Positions 18,078-27,240 of a stretch of 41,553 bases of DNA are shown in pieces. How positions within the stretch are numbered: the first letter of the stretch is position 1; each line of letters starts with the position of its first letter. The position numbers and the translations under genes were made by a program. Origin of the DNA: Chloroflexota bacterium (GTDB lineage Bacteria; Chloroflexota; UBA6077; FW602-bin22; CADDYW01); assembly GCA_019690095.1 (NCBI GenBank), contig JADGGD010000011.1, forward strand, positions 1-41,553, given 5' to 3'. Under the pieces are notes generated by a model that saw only the letters and a list, made by a program, of their open reading frames with translations, was not told the DNA's origin and searched no databases.

Positions 18078-18298
18078 TCTCCCACCAGGGTGCTCGCCAA
18101 GGTCACTCACTCCCGAAGATTGGGTCCCGGGCGCGGTGGATTCCGGCGGGAAGCCCTTCTCTGCTCTTTCCCCCTGGATCGGACGCTTTTCCCTTCTCCC
18201 GCACCGGCCGATTGGAGCCGTGGCCGAACCAGCGATTCTCCGCCGACGCAGGTCGCGATCTATCCGCACGGACCTGATGGATACTGCCGGAACGTGCC
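18078..18298. other. Intergenic stretch with no gene seen
   Basis: The bases between the nucleoside phosphorylase and the tRNA promoter hold no convincing ORF. Candidate frames on both strands lack ribosome sites and recognisable protein sequence. No strong hairpin with a T-tract was found. Confidence 0.6.
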
Positions 18299-18328
18299 TT
18301 GCGTCATCTCCCGCCGCCGTGCTATCAT
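18299..18328 (+). promoter_or_regulatory. Predicted promoter of the tRNA-Val/tRNA-Leu/rnpB group
   Basis: TTGCGT (18299-18304) and TATCAT (18323-18328) with an 18-base spacer, ending 16 bases before the first tRNA base. Confidence 0.55.
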
Positions 18329-18344
18329 GAAAACCCGGTCGATC

Positions 18345-18418
18345 GGGCGAGTGGCTCAGCCGGTTAGAGCGCGCGGTTCACATCCGCGAGGTCACAGGTT
18401 CGAATCCTGTCTCGCCCA
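18345..18418 (+). tRNA. tRNA-Val (anticodon CAC)
   Basis: A full cloverleaf: acceptor GGGCGAG/CTCGCCC, D stem GCTC/GAGC, anticodon stem CGCGG/CCGCG around TTCACAT (anticodon CAC, reads GUG), and T arm ACAGG-TTCGAAT-CCTGT. The discriminator base is A, and a complete CCA is not encoded (ACCC follows the stem), so CCA must be added by an enzyme. Confidence 0.95.
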
Positions 18419-18438
18419 CCCCGTGGACCATCCAGCGG

Positions 18439-18522
<84 letters not shown>

Positions 18523-18564
18523 CCGGTCCCCGGTGCGCATCGTCCTGATACGCCTGGGGAACCC

Positions 18565-18951
18565 CGGAGTCAGGGGATCCAGGTGTCGCAGGTGCCACCG
18601 AATCGAACGGGTGGCGCTTGAGGAACTTCCCCACACCCTTCCGACGCGTACAGCGTCGGAGTACGCCTACCCACCGAAACAGCAAGGTGGGCCGCGGCAG
18701 TCGTAAGGCTACCGCGAGGCCAAGTGCAACAGAGAGGAGACCAGCCAACGGACACGTCATGCGGCGTGTCGCGGGTGATGGGTGAAAGCTGGGAGTAAGA
18801 CCCCAGGGCGGCCGACGGTAACGTCGCCGCGCAGGCAAACGCTGGCGGGTGCAATTGCGTAAGGCAAGCAGTGGCCGACGGGCCACCGGGAGCAATCCCG
18901 AGACAGATGACACCTAATACAGAATGGGGGGTATTCGATCCCCTGACTCCG
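18565..18951 (+). ncRNA. rnpB: RNase P RNA (M1 RNA, bacterial type A-like)
   Basis: RNase P RNA is the catalytic RNA that trims tRNA 5' ends. The first 15 bases (18565-18579) pair perfectly with the last 15 (18937-18951), forming helix P1. Inside are conserved blocks: GAGGAACTTCC (P4 5' strand region), GTGCAACAGAGAG followed by GACC, GGGTGAAAG, GTAAGACC, AGGCAAAC, and ACAGAATGGGG near the 3' end (P4 3' strand region). The order and spacing match bacterial RNase P. The ends given are those of P1 and may be off by a few bases. It follows two tRNAs, its own substrates. Confidence 0.9.
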
Positions 18952-19113
18952 CCTTACCCTCTCGTTTGATCCCTCCGGTGCATTCGCCGACAGATCGACC
19001 ATCGGTCGGTGCAGTCGCCTGGTCGCGGCAGGGCACCCCTCTATCGGCATGGTTTTTGCATTTCCTCCAGGTGATCGCCGCGAAGCCGCGCGAGCAGCGA
19101 TGGGAGAACGAGC

Positions 19114-19689
19114 GTGGACACTGGCGTCAGTCGATTCCCGGATCCATTCAGCTCGCGCGACGATCCCGGGCACGCATCAGCCTTCCTCATCGCGCTTCTT
19201 CTTCTCGTCACGGTGACCGCGATCTTATTTTTCGGCAATACCTGGATTTTCGAGCCAGTCCACCCACCATCCTTTCTGGCCGCGACCGCGCTCCCGTCGG
19301 CCCAGCCCGGCTTCAGGGATGCTGCGGAACCATCTTTTACCGCCCCTACCCCCGTTCCTCCGCTGGCCGGCGTCCCGTACCGCCCATCACCAACCGGCAC
19401 GGTCACAAGAACCCCCGGACCAGTGACGCCAACCCCCACGGCACCGCCACCCACACCAACACCTTCCACGCCAACACCGGCCCCGACCTACCGGGTCGGC
19501 AATACAGGCGGTGACGGCGTCTTCCTGCGGCGCACTCCACACCTGGGTGACCGCTGGATCGCCTGGCGTGACGGCACCCCTATGGTTCCAGTCGGCGGCG
19601 AGGCAGACTCTGACGGCGAGCACTGGATTCAGGTCCGCGACCCTCGTGGGAACGTAGGATGGGTGCCCGCCCGCTATCTCGTGCGTTAA
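19114..19689 (+). CDS. Membrane-anchored protein with Pro/Thr-rich linker and C-terminal SH3-type domain
   Basis: 191 residues. One hydrophobic helix (about 24-45, FLIALLLLVTVTAILFF) follows a short charged N-terminus, so the rest is outside the cell. A linker rich in Pro and Thr (about 85-125) leads to a C-terminal bacterial SH3-like domain (about 127-191) with the pattern VFLRRTP...W..GT....G....W.....GNVGWVPARYLV. Such domains bind cell wall or other envelope targets. The GTG at 19114 is preceded by GGGAGAACG, an acceptable ribosome site. Function is unknown. Confidence 0.8.
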   Translation: MDTGVSRFPDPFSSRDDPGHASAFLIALLLLVTVTAILFFGNTWIFEPVHPPSFLAATALPSAQPGFRDAAEPSFTAPTPVPPLAGVPYRPSPTGTVTRTPGPVTPTPTAPPPTPTPSTPTPAPTYRVGNTGGDGVFLRRTPHLGDRWIAWRDGTPMVPVGGEADSDGEHWIQVRDPRGNVGWVPARYLVR

Positions 19690-19701
19690 CACATCTCTCG
19701 C

Positions 19702-19731
19702 TTGACACACATCACTCCCCGTCGCTAGTGT
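19702..19731 (+). promoter_or_regulatory. Predicted promoter of the TPR/C25-like gene pair
   Basis: A consensus TTGACA (19702-19707) and TAGTGT (19726-19731) with an 18-base spacer, shortly before the GTG at 19766. Confidence 0.55.
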
Positions 19732-19765
19732 TGGACCCGCACGAGAGCAAGGATGCAGCGATGCA

Positions 19766-22315
19766 GTGAATCTTCACGATGTCCATCGCCGCGCCGATGT
19801 GGCCATCCGCCTCGGCGCGGCATCGTACGCGTTTGAGCTCTGCACCCACATTCGCCGCCTGTTCCCATCGGATCTGAGAACCCACCTCCTCCTTGGCCAG
19901 AGCTGTCTGGAGCTGGGCCGTCTCGAGGAGGCGTGTCGGGCTTTCGACGTCGTTCTGGCGGCAGATCCCGAGAACGTCGCAGCGCTGACCGGCGACGGCG
20001 TAGCCCACAGCGGACTGGGACAGCTCCAGGAGGCCCTTCGCTCCTTCGAGCAGGCCTACGAACTCCAGCCGGGCAACACGCAGGTGCGCGAGAGCCTGGC
20101 GCGCCTGTATGCCGAGGGAGCTGTGCACCGGAGACAGCCCGATCCGTCCCCGCCGGTGGCGGTCGCGCGCTGGCTCCTCCGCCACGGCGATCTGGATGAT
20201 GCACTCGCGCGAGCGAACCGCCTCCTGCTGGACCGCCCGGGTGATCTTCTTCTTCTCCTGGCCTACGTAGAAGCGCTCTGGCGGGCCGGCCGGTACGATC
20301 GTGCAGAAGCATCCTGCCGGCAACTTCTGGCTCGCTCCCCGCGCCTCCTCAAGCCGCGCCTGATCCTCGGGCAGATCATGGCCGCTGACCGGGCGCGCGA
20401 GGCGCAGGGGGTCGAGCTACTGCACCGGGCGATGGTCGAGGACCCGAGTGGGATGATCGCCGAGCCGCTCTTTCAGGGCACCAGCTTTGCCTGTCCGATT
20501 CTGGCCCGGGCGCTCCCGGTGGACCTGCCGGCCAGCCTGGTCGAGCCGCCAGCACGTCTCGCCGAGGCACTGGCCGTACTCCCGACCACGCCGCCCGACA
20601 GTCCGGATGTCGAGTGGATTCCGCCGGAGTTCGAAAATCAGCAGGGTGCCTCGGGGCCGATTATCCTCGACAGTCGATCCGTCCCTGAGGACGATGAGGA
20701 GAAGAACATCGATTCAGAGCCGGGGGCCGTATCGGCGATTGAGGCAGAGAGCCCGCGCCTTGCGCACGGCCTTCTGGTAGTAACCTGTCGCACCCCCTGG
20801 ATCGAGCGCTACGGGACCGATGCATGGGAACGGCTGGAGCGTCGTCTGGAAACCGCTCAGCGGGAGCTTGCCGCCCATCAGACGGGTCTGATTCCAGTTT
20901 TTGTTGATGACGCCCGAAGTATGGCACGCCTCGGGGCGCGGCCGGTCGCTCCATCGGATCCGCACTCGATCAAGGCGGCGATCGATGAGGTGCTCCAATA
21001 CCTGACCGACCACGGCCAGCCAATCGATGCGCTCTTGATTCTCGGCGGTGACGAGATCGTTCCCTTCTTCCGTGTTCCCGACCCGGCCGATGATGACGAT
21101 GGTGAGATCCTTACTGATGCCCCCTATGGGGTTCTCGCGGGAGACTCCGTGTTCACACCCTCACTGCCGACCGGCCGTCTCCCCGCAGGAGCGGCTGCCA
21201 ATCCTGGTCTGATCTTCCGGCAGATTGATACGATGGTCGAGAGCCGGCGCATCGCGCTCCCAGCGGCCAGCGGCCCTGGCCTGCTCCGTGCCGCGCTGAG
21301 TTCTCTTGGTCTGGGGCTTCCCCATCCACGATCCCTGGGGTACGGTGCCCAGTCAGTCCTCGCGGCTTTGGACGAAGCCGCGGCTCCGCTCGGCACCGGC
21401 CTGCTCCGGCGCGCAAGCCCCCCGGCGCGCGCGAGCGCCTTTGACGCGCGCTGGATCACCGGACGACGCCTGCTGTACTTCAACCTCCTGGGAAGCCCGG
21501 TGACGGATACCTGGTACGGAGAACCCGCGCCCGGCGCTGCCGGTCGGGATGACCTGCCGGTTGCCCTGACGGCCGACCTCCTGTCGATCGCCGATGCGAA
21601 TGCGCCGATTGTCCTGACACTGGCCGGCTACGCGGCCAACGTGATTGGGCGATCTCCAAGCAATAACCTCGTGCTGCGTTTCCTGCACGAGGGGGCAGTT
21701 GCAGTCGTAGGCGCGACAGGGACGTGCTACGGGACGGTAGACCGCCCTCTGGTTGGAGCCGACCTGCTGGCCCGCTACTTCTGGCTCCATCTGAGCCGCG
21801 GGGACGCAGTCGGTGCGGCCCTCCAGCACGCTCGCAGGGACTACGTTCATCTCGTCAGCGAGGCCCAGGGATACCTTGACGGTGACGACCAGAAGACGCT
21901 CCTCGAGTTTATTGTCCTGGGTGACCCGCTCGGGCGCGCTTTTGCTCGCAACAGCCTCGCGTGCGACGGAGACCAGGTTGGGCCATTACCACCCTGCCTG
22001 TGCAATCAGCGCGAACCCGCCGACCCGCTTCGACTGGTGGAGCCGGAGGCGCTGAAGACGGCCCTAGAGTGCATGGCCGACTTCTATCCAACCGTGGTGG
22101 ACGGAAAGATCCGGGTTCTGCGGCGCTATCCATGCGATGGACTGTGCCGGAATCAGGCGCACGTCGGCTGTGCGGCGAATGGCAATCTCCAGGCGGTGGT
22201 GACGATTACTGCCCGGAAAGACCTTCCGACCATCGACGGTGTCACACTCACCCGGATCGCCCGGCTCACGCTCGATCGCCAGGGTGATGTACTCAAGGGT
22301 GTTATCTCACGGTGA
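19766..22315 (+). CDS. TPR protein with gingipain (peptidase C25)-like domain lacking catalytic residues
   Basis: 849 residues. The first ~230 are TPR-like helical repeats (for example LLGQSCLELGRLEEACRAF, ALTGDGVAHSGLGQLQEAL). An acidic, Pro-rich linker (about 280-345) follows. Residues ~350-750 follow the C25 order: LLILGGDEIVPF, a GRLPA segment before a helix, YFNLLGS (571-577), VLTLAGYAAN, GAVAVVGATGTCYG, a helical region and IVLGDPLG. In active C25 enzymes the third and fourth blocks carry the catalytic His (HG) and Cys; here they read L575-G and A620-G621. The C-terminus has six or more Cys. No signal peptide is seen, so it appears cytoplasmic. The GTG start has a weak ribosome site. 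The next gene overlaps by GTGA. Confidence 0.75.
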   Translation: MNLHDVHRRADVAIRLGAASYAFELCTHIRRLFPSDLRTHLLLGQSCLELGRLEEACRAFDVVLAADPENVAALTGDGVAHSGLGQLQEALRSFEQAYELQPGNTQVRESLARLYAEGAVHRRQPDPSPPVAVARWLLRHGDLDDALARANRLLLDRPGDLLLLLAYVEALWRAGRYDRAEASCRQLLARSPRLLKPRLILGQIMAADRAREAQGVELLHRAMVEDPSGMIAEPLFQGTSFACPILARALPVDLPASLVEPPARLAEALAVLPTTPPDSPDVEWIPPEFENQQGASGPIILDSRSVPEDDEEKNIDSEPGAVSAIEAESPRLAHGLLVVTCRTPWIERYGTDAWERLERRLETAQRELAAHQTGLIPVFVDDARSMARLGARPVAPSDPHSIKAAIDEVLQYLTDHGQPIDALLILGGDEIVPFFRVPDPADDDDGEILTDAPYGVLAGDSVFTPSLPTGRLPAGAAANPGLIFRQIDTMVESRRIALPAASGPGLLRAALSSLGLGLPHPRSLGYGAQSVLAALDEAAAPLGTGLLRRASPPARASAFDARWITGRRLLYFNLLGSPVTDTWYGEPAPGAAGRDDLPVALTADLLSIADANAPIVLTLAGYAANVIGRSPSNNLVLRFLHEGAVAVVGATGTCYGTVDRPLVGADLLARYFWLHLSRGDAVGAALQHARRDYVHLVSEAQGYLDGDDQKTLLEFIVLGDPLGRAFARNSLACDGDQVGPLPPCLCNQREPADPLRLVEPEALKTALECMADFYPTVVDGKIRVLRRYPCDGLCRNQAHVGCAANGNLQAVVTITARKDLPTIDGVTLTRIARLTLDRQGDVLKGVISR

Positions 22316-23667
22316 GACTCGATCAGTTTCCACGTCCTCAGGGCGATACGGGGATCGGCTTCCGTTACTACGCCGATACGCACCATTACGATCCGCCGAC
22401 GCTCGACTTCTGGATCGCCGAGCTCGCCGAGCTGGGCGCGAGCTGGCTTGTCCTCACCTCAACCCTGGAGGCGCCGGTGCCCGAGCACGTCGTGCGCGCC
22501 CTGATCGCAGCGCGGATCGAGCCCATCATTCACCTGGATATCCATCCGATCCAACCGATTGATCGGTCGTCATTTCTGGCCCTGTGCCGCCGATACGCTG
22601 ACTGGGGAGCCTACTACCTTTACGTGTACAGCGAACCGAACCGCGTGACCAGCTGGCGCTTCGAGGACTGGGCAGCACCGGGGCTCCCGTCACGCTTCGC
22701 TGAGCTTCTCCTGCCGGTGCTCGAAACGACGGCCGAGGCCGGCCTTCTCCCATTGGTCAGCCCACTCGCGCCTGGCGGGCAGTACTGGGACCTTACCTTC
22801 CTGGGACAGCTCCTCGATATCGTGGCGCAGCAGGCCGCGCCCTCTCTGGTCGATCACCTCGGTGTCTGCATCCACAACCCGGCGGGCAACCGTCCACTAA
22901 ACTGGGGAAAGGGAGGACCGACGCGCTGGCCCAGCGCGCGCCCGTACCAGTGCCCGCCGGGCTCCCAGGACCACCGTGGGTTCTACCTCTTCGAGTGGTA
23001 CGACGCCATTATCCGTGAGCATCTCGGCACGTCTCACCCTTTAATCTGCGCGGCGACCGGCCTCGTCCCGGGGAACCAGGACGACCCTGATTTTCCGGCC
23101 GTGGACGACATGACACACAGCCTGCGCTCGGTCGAGATCGCGCGCCTGATCATGGACGGGGATGTACCGCCGTACCTGTTCAACACGGCGTTCGATGCCC
23201 TCGCCGCGGGCGATGCCGAGCCCGATGACCCGCGCGCGTGGTACCGACGGGATTCGACGGTACTGCCGGCCGTTCAGGCCCTGAAGGCGTTGAAAAAGCA
23301 CCCGCGTCCTATCGATGGATCATCCGATGGGTCGGTGACACACCCGATCTACCATTATCTCCTCATCTACTCGCCCACCCAGACCCCCGGTGCGATCGTC
23401 TGGTCGACTCGCTGGATGCTGCAGGCGACAGCTGAGTACGTAGAGCATTTCCAGCCGGTCATCGGCTTCAGCATCGAGGAAGCGCGCCGGGCAAGCCGCG
23501 TGACCATCGTCGGGACCGACGCCGCGGGAATGGACGAGGCCGAGGCCACGCTGCGCGCGGCCGGCTGCCTTGTCGAGCAGATCCGCGTGACATCCGAGGA
23601 CGAGCTTCGGCGCGCCCTCGGACAGATGGTCCGGCGGGGACGTCGGTTTCGGCACCTCCCCGGCTAG
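22312..23667 (+). CDS. Glycoside hydrolase-like TIM-barrel protein, coupled to the C25-like gene
   Basis: 451 residues of unrecognised function. The layout suggests a clan A-type glycosidase barrel: a GFRYYADTHHYDPP opening, alternating hydrophobic strands, YLYVYSEPNRVTSW at about 102-115 (E108 where clan members have NEP, here SEP), and LLPLVSPLAPGG. No clear second catalytic Glu was found. The last ~60 residues (RVTIVGTDAAGMDEAEATLRAAG...) look like a small alpha/beta domain. No signal peptide is visible. Start is GTG overlapping the upstream stop. Always being made with the TPR/C25-like protein suggests a joint role. Confidence 0.6.
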   Translation: MRLDQFPRPQGDTGIGFRYYADTHHYDPPTLDFWIAELAELGASWLVLTSTLEAPVPEHVVRALIAARIEPIIHLDIHPIQPIDRSSFLALCRRYADWGAYYLYVYSEPNRVTSWRFEDWAAPGLPSRFAELLLPVLETTAEAGLLPLVSPLAPGGQYWDLTFLGQLLDIVAQQAAPSLVDHLGVCIHNPAGNRPLNWGKGGPTRWPSARPYQCPPGSQDHRGFYLFEWYDAIIREHLGTSHPLICAATGLVPGNQDDPDFPAVDDMTHSLRSVEIARLIMDGDVPPYLFNTAFDALAAGDAEPDDPRAWYRRDSTVLPAVQALKALKKHPRPIDGSSDGSVTHPIYHYLLIYSPTQTPGAIVWSTRWMLQATAEYVEHFQPVIGFSIEEARRASRVTIVGTDAAGMDEAEATLRAAGCLVEQIRVTSEDELRRALGQMVRRGRRFRHLPG

Positions 23668-23708
23668 CGGCGCGGCCCCTACTGCCCGGAGCATTAACTC
23701 TCGGGGTC

Positions 23709-23738
23709 TTGACGGAGTCGCTCAGGGCATGCTATCGT
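23709..23738 (+). promoter_or_regulatory. Predicted promoter of the copper operon
   Basis: TTGACG (23709-23714) and TATCGT (23733-23738) with an 18-base spacer, directly ahead of the GC-rich operator-like repeat. Confidence 0.6.
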
Positions 23739-23742
23739 TGAG

Positions 23743-23767
23743 ATACCCCCTCCCACCTGGGGAGGGA
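23743..23767 (+). promoter_or_regulatory. Candidate CsoR operator
   Basis: ATACCCC leads into CCCTCCC-ACCTG-GGGAGGG, a perfect seven-base inverted repeat (23748-23766) placed over the expected transcription start. CsoR-family operators are typically short C-tract/G-tract dyads often flanked by TA, so negative autoregulation by the csoR product is likely. Assigned by position and form. Confidence 0.55.
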
Positions 23768-23777
23768 AAGGAGAGCC

Positions 23778-24041
23778 ATGCAAGCAGATAAATCCGATGT
23801 CCTGCGCCGCCTGGCCACCATCGAAGGACACCTGCGGGGCATCCGGAAGATGGTCGAGGAAGATGCCTACTGCGTCGATATCCTTCGACAGACGCGCGCA
23901 GTCAAGGGCGCTCTCGATCGTCTTGACCAGACCCTTCTGCGCCGCCATCTGGCCATCTGCGTGCCGGACGGCATCAAGAATGGTCGAGAGGAGCAGGTTC
24001 TGCGCGAGCTCGAAGACCTGTTCGGCCTGACTGCGCAATGA
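23778..24041 (+). CDS. csoR: Copper-sensing repressor CsoR
   Basis: An 87-residue all-helical CsoR/RcnR-family protein. The three Cu(I) ligands of copper sensors are present at the right spacing: C32, H57 and C61 (YC ... RRHLAIC), which separates it from FrmR and RcnR types. The core R-R-L[10 protein letters not shown] opening is also there. CsoR leaves its operator when it binds Cu(I), turning on export genes. GGAAAGGAG precedes the ATG. The stop overlaps the copA ATG as ATGA. Confidence 0.95.
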   Translation: MQADKSDVLRRLATIEGHLRGIRKMVEEDAYCVDILRQTRAVKGALDRLDQTLLRRHLAICVPDGIKNGREEQVLRELEDLFGLTAQ

Positions 24042-26932
24042 GGCAAGCACCGATGACGCCCCACCGTCGTGGTGATTCCAGTAGTGAGCTGACGCTTCCC
24101 GTGGAGGGCATGACCTGCGCGAGCTGTGTCCGCCGCGTGGAGCGCGCCCTCTCGCGCATCCCGGGCGTTCAGGCAGTGACCGTGAACCTGGCCAACGAAA
24201 CGGCACGCGTCCGCTTCGATCCCGCACAGGCCGGCCTCTCCGATCTAGCCGCCGCGATCGCGGCAGCCGGGTACCGCATACCGGTTGAGGAGGCCCGCTT
24301 CCCCGTTCGCGGCATGACCTGCGCAAGCTGTGTCCGCCGGGTCGAGCGGGCGCTCCAACGGGTACCGGGGGTGGAATCGGTCGCGGTCAACCTGGCGACA
24401 GAGACCGCAACTGTCCGGTTCATCCCGCAGCTTGCTCGTCCAGAGGATTTCCGCCGTGCCGTCGCGGCGGCTGGGTATGAAATCCCTGGTGAGATGGAAG
24501 ATGCCCGGGCCGCGAACGCCGATGACGGCGAGGCCCGGCGGCGGCGCGAGGCGAGCGCGCTGAAGCGCAAGTTCATCGTCAGCCTCGGGATCGGCCTGGT
24601 GATCGTGGTGATGATGTTCGCCCCCGTCCCAGTGGACCACGAGGCGCTTTTCCTGCCCATGCTCCTCCTCGCGACGCCGGTCCAGCTGTGGGCTGGCTGG
24701 CAGTTCTACCGCGGCGCCTGGGCCGCCGCCCGCCACGGCGCGGCGAACATGAATACCCTGGTCGCCGTGGGCACGTCGGCGGCCTACCTGTACAGCGCAT
24801 TCGTGACCTTCTTCCCGGGAGCCATCCACGACGCCGGTCTGACACCAGCGACCTACGTTGATTCATCCGTGATTATCATCGCCCTGGTCCTGCTCGGCCG
24901 ATGGCTCGAGGCCCGGGCGCGCGGTCAGACATCGGCGGCAATCCGTCGCCTGATGACCCTGGCGCCGGCGACGGCCCGCCGTATTGACGGGAGTACAGAG
25001 ACCGCCGTGCCGGTCGAGCGCGTCGAGGTCGGTGATCTCTTGCGCGTTCGGCCCGGCGATCGCATTCCGGTCGATGGCGTCGTGGTCGAGGGTGAATCGA
25101 CAATCGACGAGTCGATGCTCACGGGCGAGAGCATGCCGGTTGTGAAACGCCCCGGGGACACGGTGATCGGCGGGACGCTCAACCGCTCGGGCAGTTTCAC
25201 CTTCCGGGCAACGCGTGTGGGGCGGGATACCGCCCTGGCCCAGATTGTCCGACTGGTCGAGGAAGCCCAGGGCTCGAAGGCACCGGTTCAGCGAGTCGCG
25301 GACACCGTCGCCGGCTACTTCGTCCCGGCGGTTCTGGTGCTGGCCGTCCTCACGTTCGCGACCTGGATGGTCATCGGGCCACCGCCGCGCCTCACCATGG
25401 CGCTGACGGCGGCGATCGCGGTGCTGGTCGTGGCCTGCCCGTGCGCCTTGGGGCTGGCGACGCCGACTGCGATCATGGTGGGCACTGGCCGGGGCGCCGA
25501 GCTGGGCGTTCTGATTCGCGGTGGAGAGGCCCTGGAGAAAGCGCACCGTGTGGACACGGTTATCTTTGACAAGACCGGCACCCTGACCCTCGGACGACCG
25601 ACGGTCACCGAGGTGATCCCAGCCCCGGGCTTTGCCGAGCACGATATCCTTGCCTACGCAGCGGCTGGCGAGCGCGGCTCCGAGCATCCGATTGGGGGGG
25701 CGATCGTGGAGCACGCCGCAGCGCGCGGCCTGGACCATCAGGAGCCGGACCGATTCACGGCCGTGCCGGGCGGGGGAATCATCGCCACAGTTGCCGGTCG
25801 GCAGGTGATCGCGGGCAACGCGGACCTGCTCACCGAGCACGGCATCCCGGTCGAGCCGCTCCTCCCACCAGCACGGGCGCTCGCTGGGCGCGGACAGACC
25901 CCGGTCTTCGTCGCGCTGGATGGACAGCTCGCGGGCGTGATCGCTGTCGCTGATCCGCCCAAGCCCGGTGCGGCGGCAGCGGTCGCGGAGCTCTCGGCAC
26001 TCGGGCTGGACATCTGGATGCTGACGGGCGATCGCCGAGAGACCGCCGAGGCGATCGGTCGGGATATCGGCATCCGACAGATCCTGGCCGAGGTCAAGCC
26101 AGATCAGAAGGCCGAACAGGTTCGCCGGCTCCAGGCCGCGGGTCGAGTGGTGGCCATGGTCGGCGACGGGATCAATGACGCGCCGGCCCTCGCCCAGGCC
26201 GATGTCGGCATCGCCATTGGCTCCGGAACAGATGTGGCCGTCGAGGCTTCGGACGTTACCCTGGTCGGGGATGATGTGCGCGGCGTCGTGACCGCGATCA
26301 CGCTGGCACGGCGGACAATGAGCGTGATCCGTCAGAATCTGTTCTGGGCCTTTATCTACAACATTATTCTTCTGCCAGTGGCCGCAGGAGCGCTCTATCC
26401 TCTCCTGGGCGTTCTCCTGAGCCCGGTCCTTGCCGCCGGGGCAATGGCAATGTCGAGCGTGAGTGTCGTCACGAACTCGCTCCGCTTGCGCGGCTTCCAG
26501 CGCCCGCGCGATGTCGAGGAGATCAGGCATCCGCCGCTGCGCCTCCGGCTCGCAGGCTGGGCCTACCTCGCGGCCATCGGCCTGATCGCGCTGGCGATTG
26601 GGCTCGCAGCACTGTGGCTCAACCGACGGGCAGATGCGGCAGTGACATCGCTTACCGTGACCGCCAGTGATTTCGCCTTCAGCCCGAACAACCTGATCGT
26701 TCCCGCAGGCCGCGCCATCCGACTCACCCTGGTCAATCACGGCACGACGCTCCATGATTTGGTCGTCGAGGGTGTTCCCAACGCGCACGTCAGTGCACGC
26801 CCCGGTCAGACGGTCCGATCAATGCCTTTCACCATCTCGGCGCCGGGCACATACCGCCTGATGTGCACTGTGCCAGGGCACGCCGCAGCGGGCATGACCG
26901 GTACCGTGATCGTCCGGGCACCGCCCGAATAG
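24038..26932 (+). CDS. copA: Copper-exporting P1B-type ATPase with C-terminal cupredoxin domain
   Basis: 964 residues, longer than typical CopA (about 800). Two metal-binding HMA domains with GMTCASC open the protein (Cys near 27/30 and 102/105). The ATPase core shows MLTGES, the membrane metal site CPC at 467-469, DKTGT with phosphorylated D511, and [20 protein letters not shown]. After the last two usual helices an extra hydrophobic segment (about 845-865, [21 protein letters not shown]) should take the chain outside. About 90 residues of cupredoxin follow, with type 1 copper ligands H906, C943, H948 and M953 in the classical C-x4-H-x4-M spacing. It would export Cu(I) and may hand it to its own cupredoxin. 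Confidence 0.93.
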   Translation: MRQAPMTPHRRGDSSSELTLPVEGMTCASCVRRVERALSRIPGVQAVTVNLANETARVRFDPAQAGLSDLAAAIAAAGYRIPVEEARFPVRGMTCASCVRRVERALQRVPGVESVAVNLATETATVRFIPQLARPEDFRRAVAAAGYEIPGEMEDARAANADDGEARRRREASALKRKFIVSLGIGLVIVVMMFAPVPVDHEALFLPMLLLATPVQLWAGWQFYRGAWAAARHGAANMNTLVAVGTSAAYLYSAFVTFFPGAIHDAGLTPATYVDSSVIIIALVLLGRWLEARARGQTSAAIRRLMTLAPATARRIDGSTETAVPVERVEVGDLLRVRPGDRIPVDGVVVEGESTIDESMLTGESMPVVKRPGDTVIGGTLNRSGSFTFRATRVGRDTALAQIVRLVEEAQGSKAPVQRVADTVAGYFVPAVLVLAVLTFATWMVIGPPPRLTMALTAAIAVLVVACPCALGLATPTAIMVGTGRGAELGVLIRGGEALEKAHRVDTVIFDKTGTLTLGRPTVTEVIPAPGFAEHDILAYAAAGERGSEHPIGGAIVEHAAARGLDHQEPDRFTAVPGGGIIATVAGRQVIAGNADLLTEHGIPVEPLLPPARALAGRGQTPVFVALDGQLAGVIAVADPPKPGAAAAVAELSALGLDIWMLTGDRRETAEAIGRDIGIRQILAEVKPDQKAEQVRRLQAAGRVVAMVGDGINDAPALAQADVGIAIGSGTDVAVEASDVTLVGDDVRGVVTAITLARRTMSVIRQNLFWAFIYNIILLPVAAGALYPLLGVLLSPVLAAGAMAMSSVSVVTNSLRLRGFQRPRDVEEIRHPPLRLRLAGWAYLAAIGLIALAIGLAALWLNRRADAAVTSLTVTASDFAFSPNNLIVPAGRAIRLTLVNHGTTLHDLVVEGVPNAHVSARPGQTVRSMPFTISAPGTYRLMCTVPGHAAAGMTGTVIVRAPPE

Positions 26933-26970
26933 GGCCGCCAGCAGAGTACACCGAGGAGGTATACAGGCAC

Positions 26971-27192
26971 ATGGCAAAGATCGTTCTTGATGTTCCCGAT
27001 GTTTCCTGCGAGCACTGCGAGCGCACGATTACGCGTGCGCTGCAGTCCCTGGAAGGGGTGACGTCCGTCCGGGTGGATATCCCGACCAAGAAGGTATACC
27101 TGGACTACGATCCCGGGCGCATCGCCCTGGAGAGGATCAGTGCAGTGCTCGATGAGGAGGGGTACCCGGTCGCGGCAAGCCACTCCGCTTGA
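26971..27192 (+). CDS. copZ: CopZ-like copper chaperone
   Basis: A 73-residue single HMA domain. The metal site reads VSCEHCERTI, with two cysteines as in CopZ-type chaperones, though it has Val-Ser instead of Met-Thr before the first Cys. The rest follows the ferredoxin-like fold (VTSVRVDIPTKKVYLDYD). It should carry Cu(I) to the CopA HMA domains. The ATG at 26971 has a GAGGAGGT site 11 bases upstream; a reading from 26863 overlaps copA. It is third in csoR-copA-copZ. Confidence 0.92.
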   Translation: MAKIVLDVPDVSCEHCERTITRALQSLEGVTSVRVDIPTKKVYLDYDPGRIALERISAVLDEEGYPVAASHSA

Positions 27193-27205
27193 GCGTGTGA
27201 GCGGC

Positions 27206-27240
27206 GCCGGGGCGGGCAGGAGCACGCTGCCTGCCCCGGC
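27206..27240 (+). terminator. GC-rich stem-loop after copZ
   Basis: A 14-base stem (27206-27219 with 27227-27240, one G-T pair) around a seven-base loop follows the copZ stop. There is no T-tract, so its action as an intrinsic terminator is uncertain. Its right arm ends against the -35 region of the tRNA-Arg promoter. Confidence 0.5.

Noticed and set aside
18565-18951. tmRNA considered for this RNA
   Set aside because: No tRNA-like ends or Ala-type acceptor are present, and the inner blocks and P1 helix match RNase P RNA.
19433-19485. Pro/Thr codon repeats considered as a DNA repeat element
   Set aside because: They encode the linker of the SH3-domain protein and keep its frame, so they are coding low complexity. 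The same applies at 38140-38300.
24863-26788. A 641-codon open frame on the minus strand
   Set aside because: It is antisense to copA over its whole length, is rich in Arg, His and Asp as expected for GC-rich shadow frames, and has no recognisable domain.
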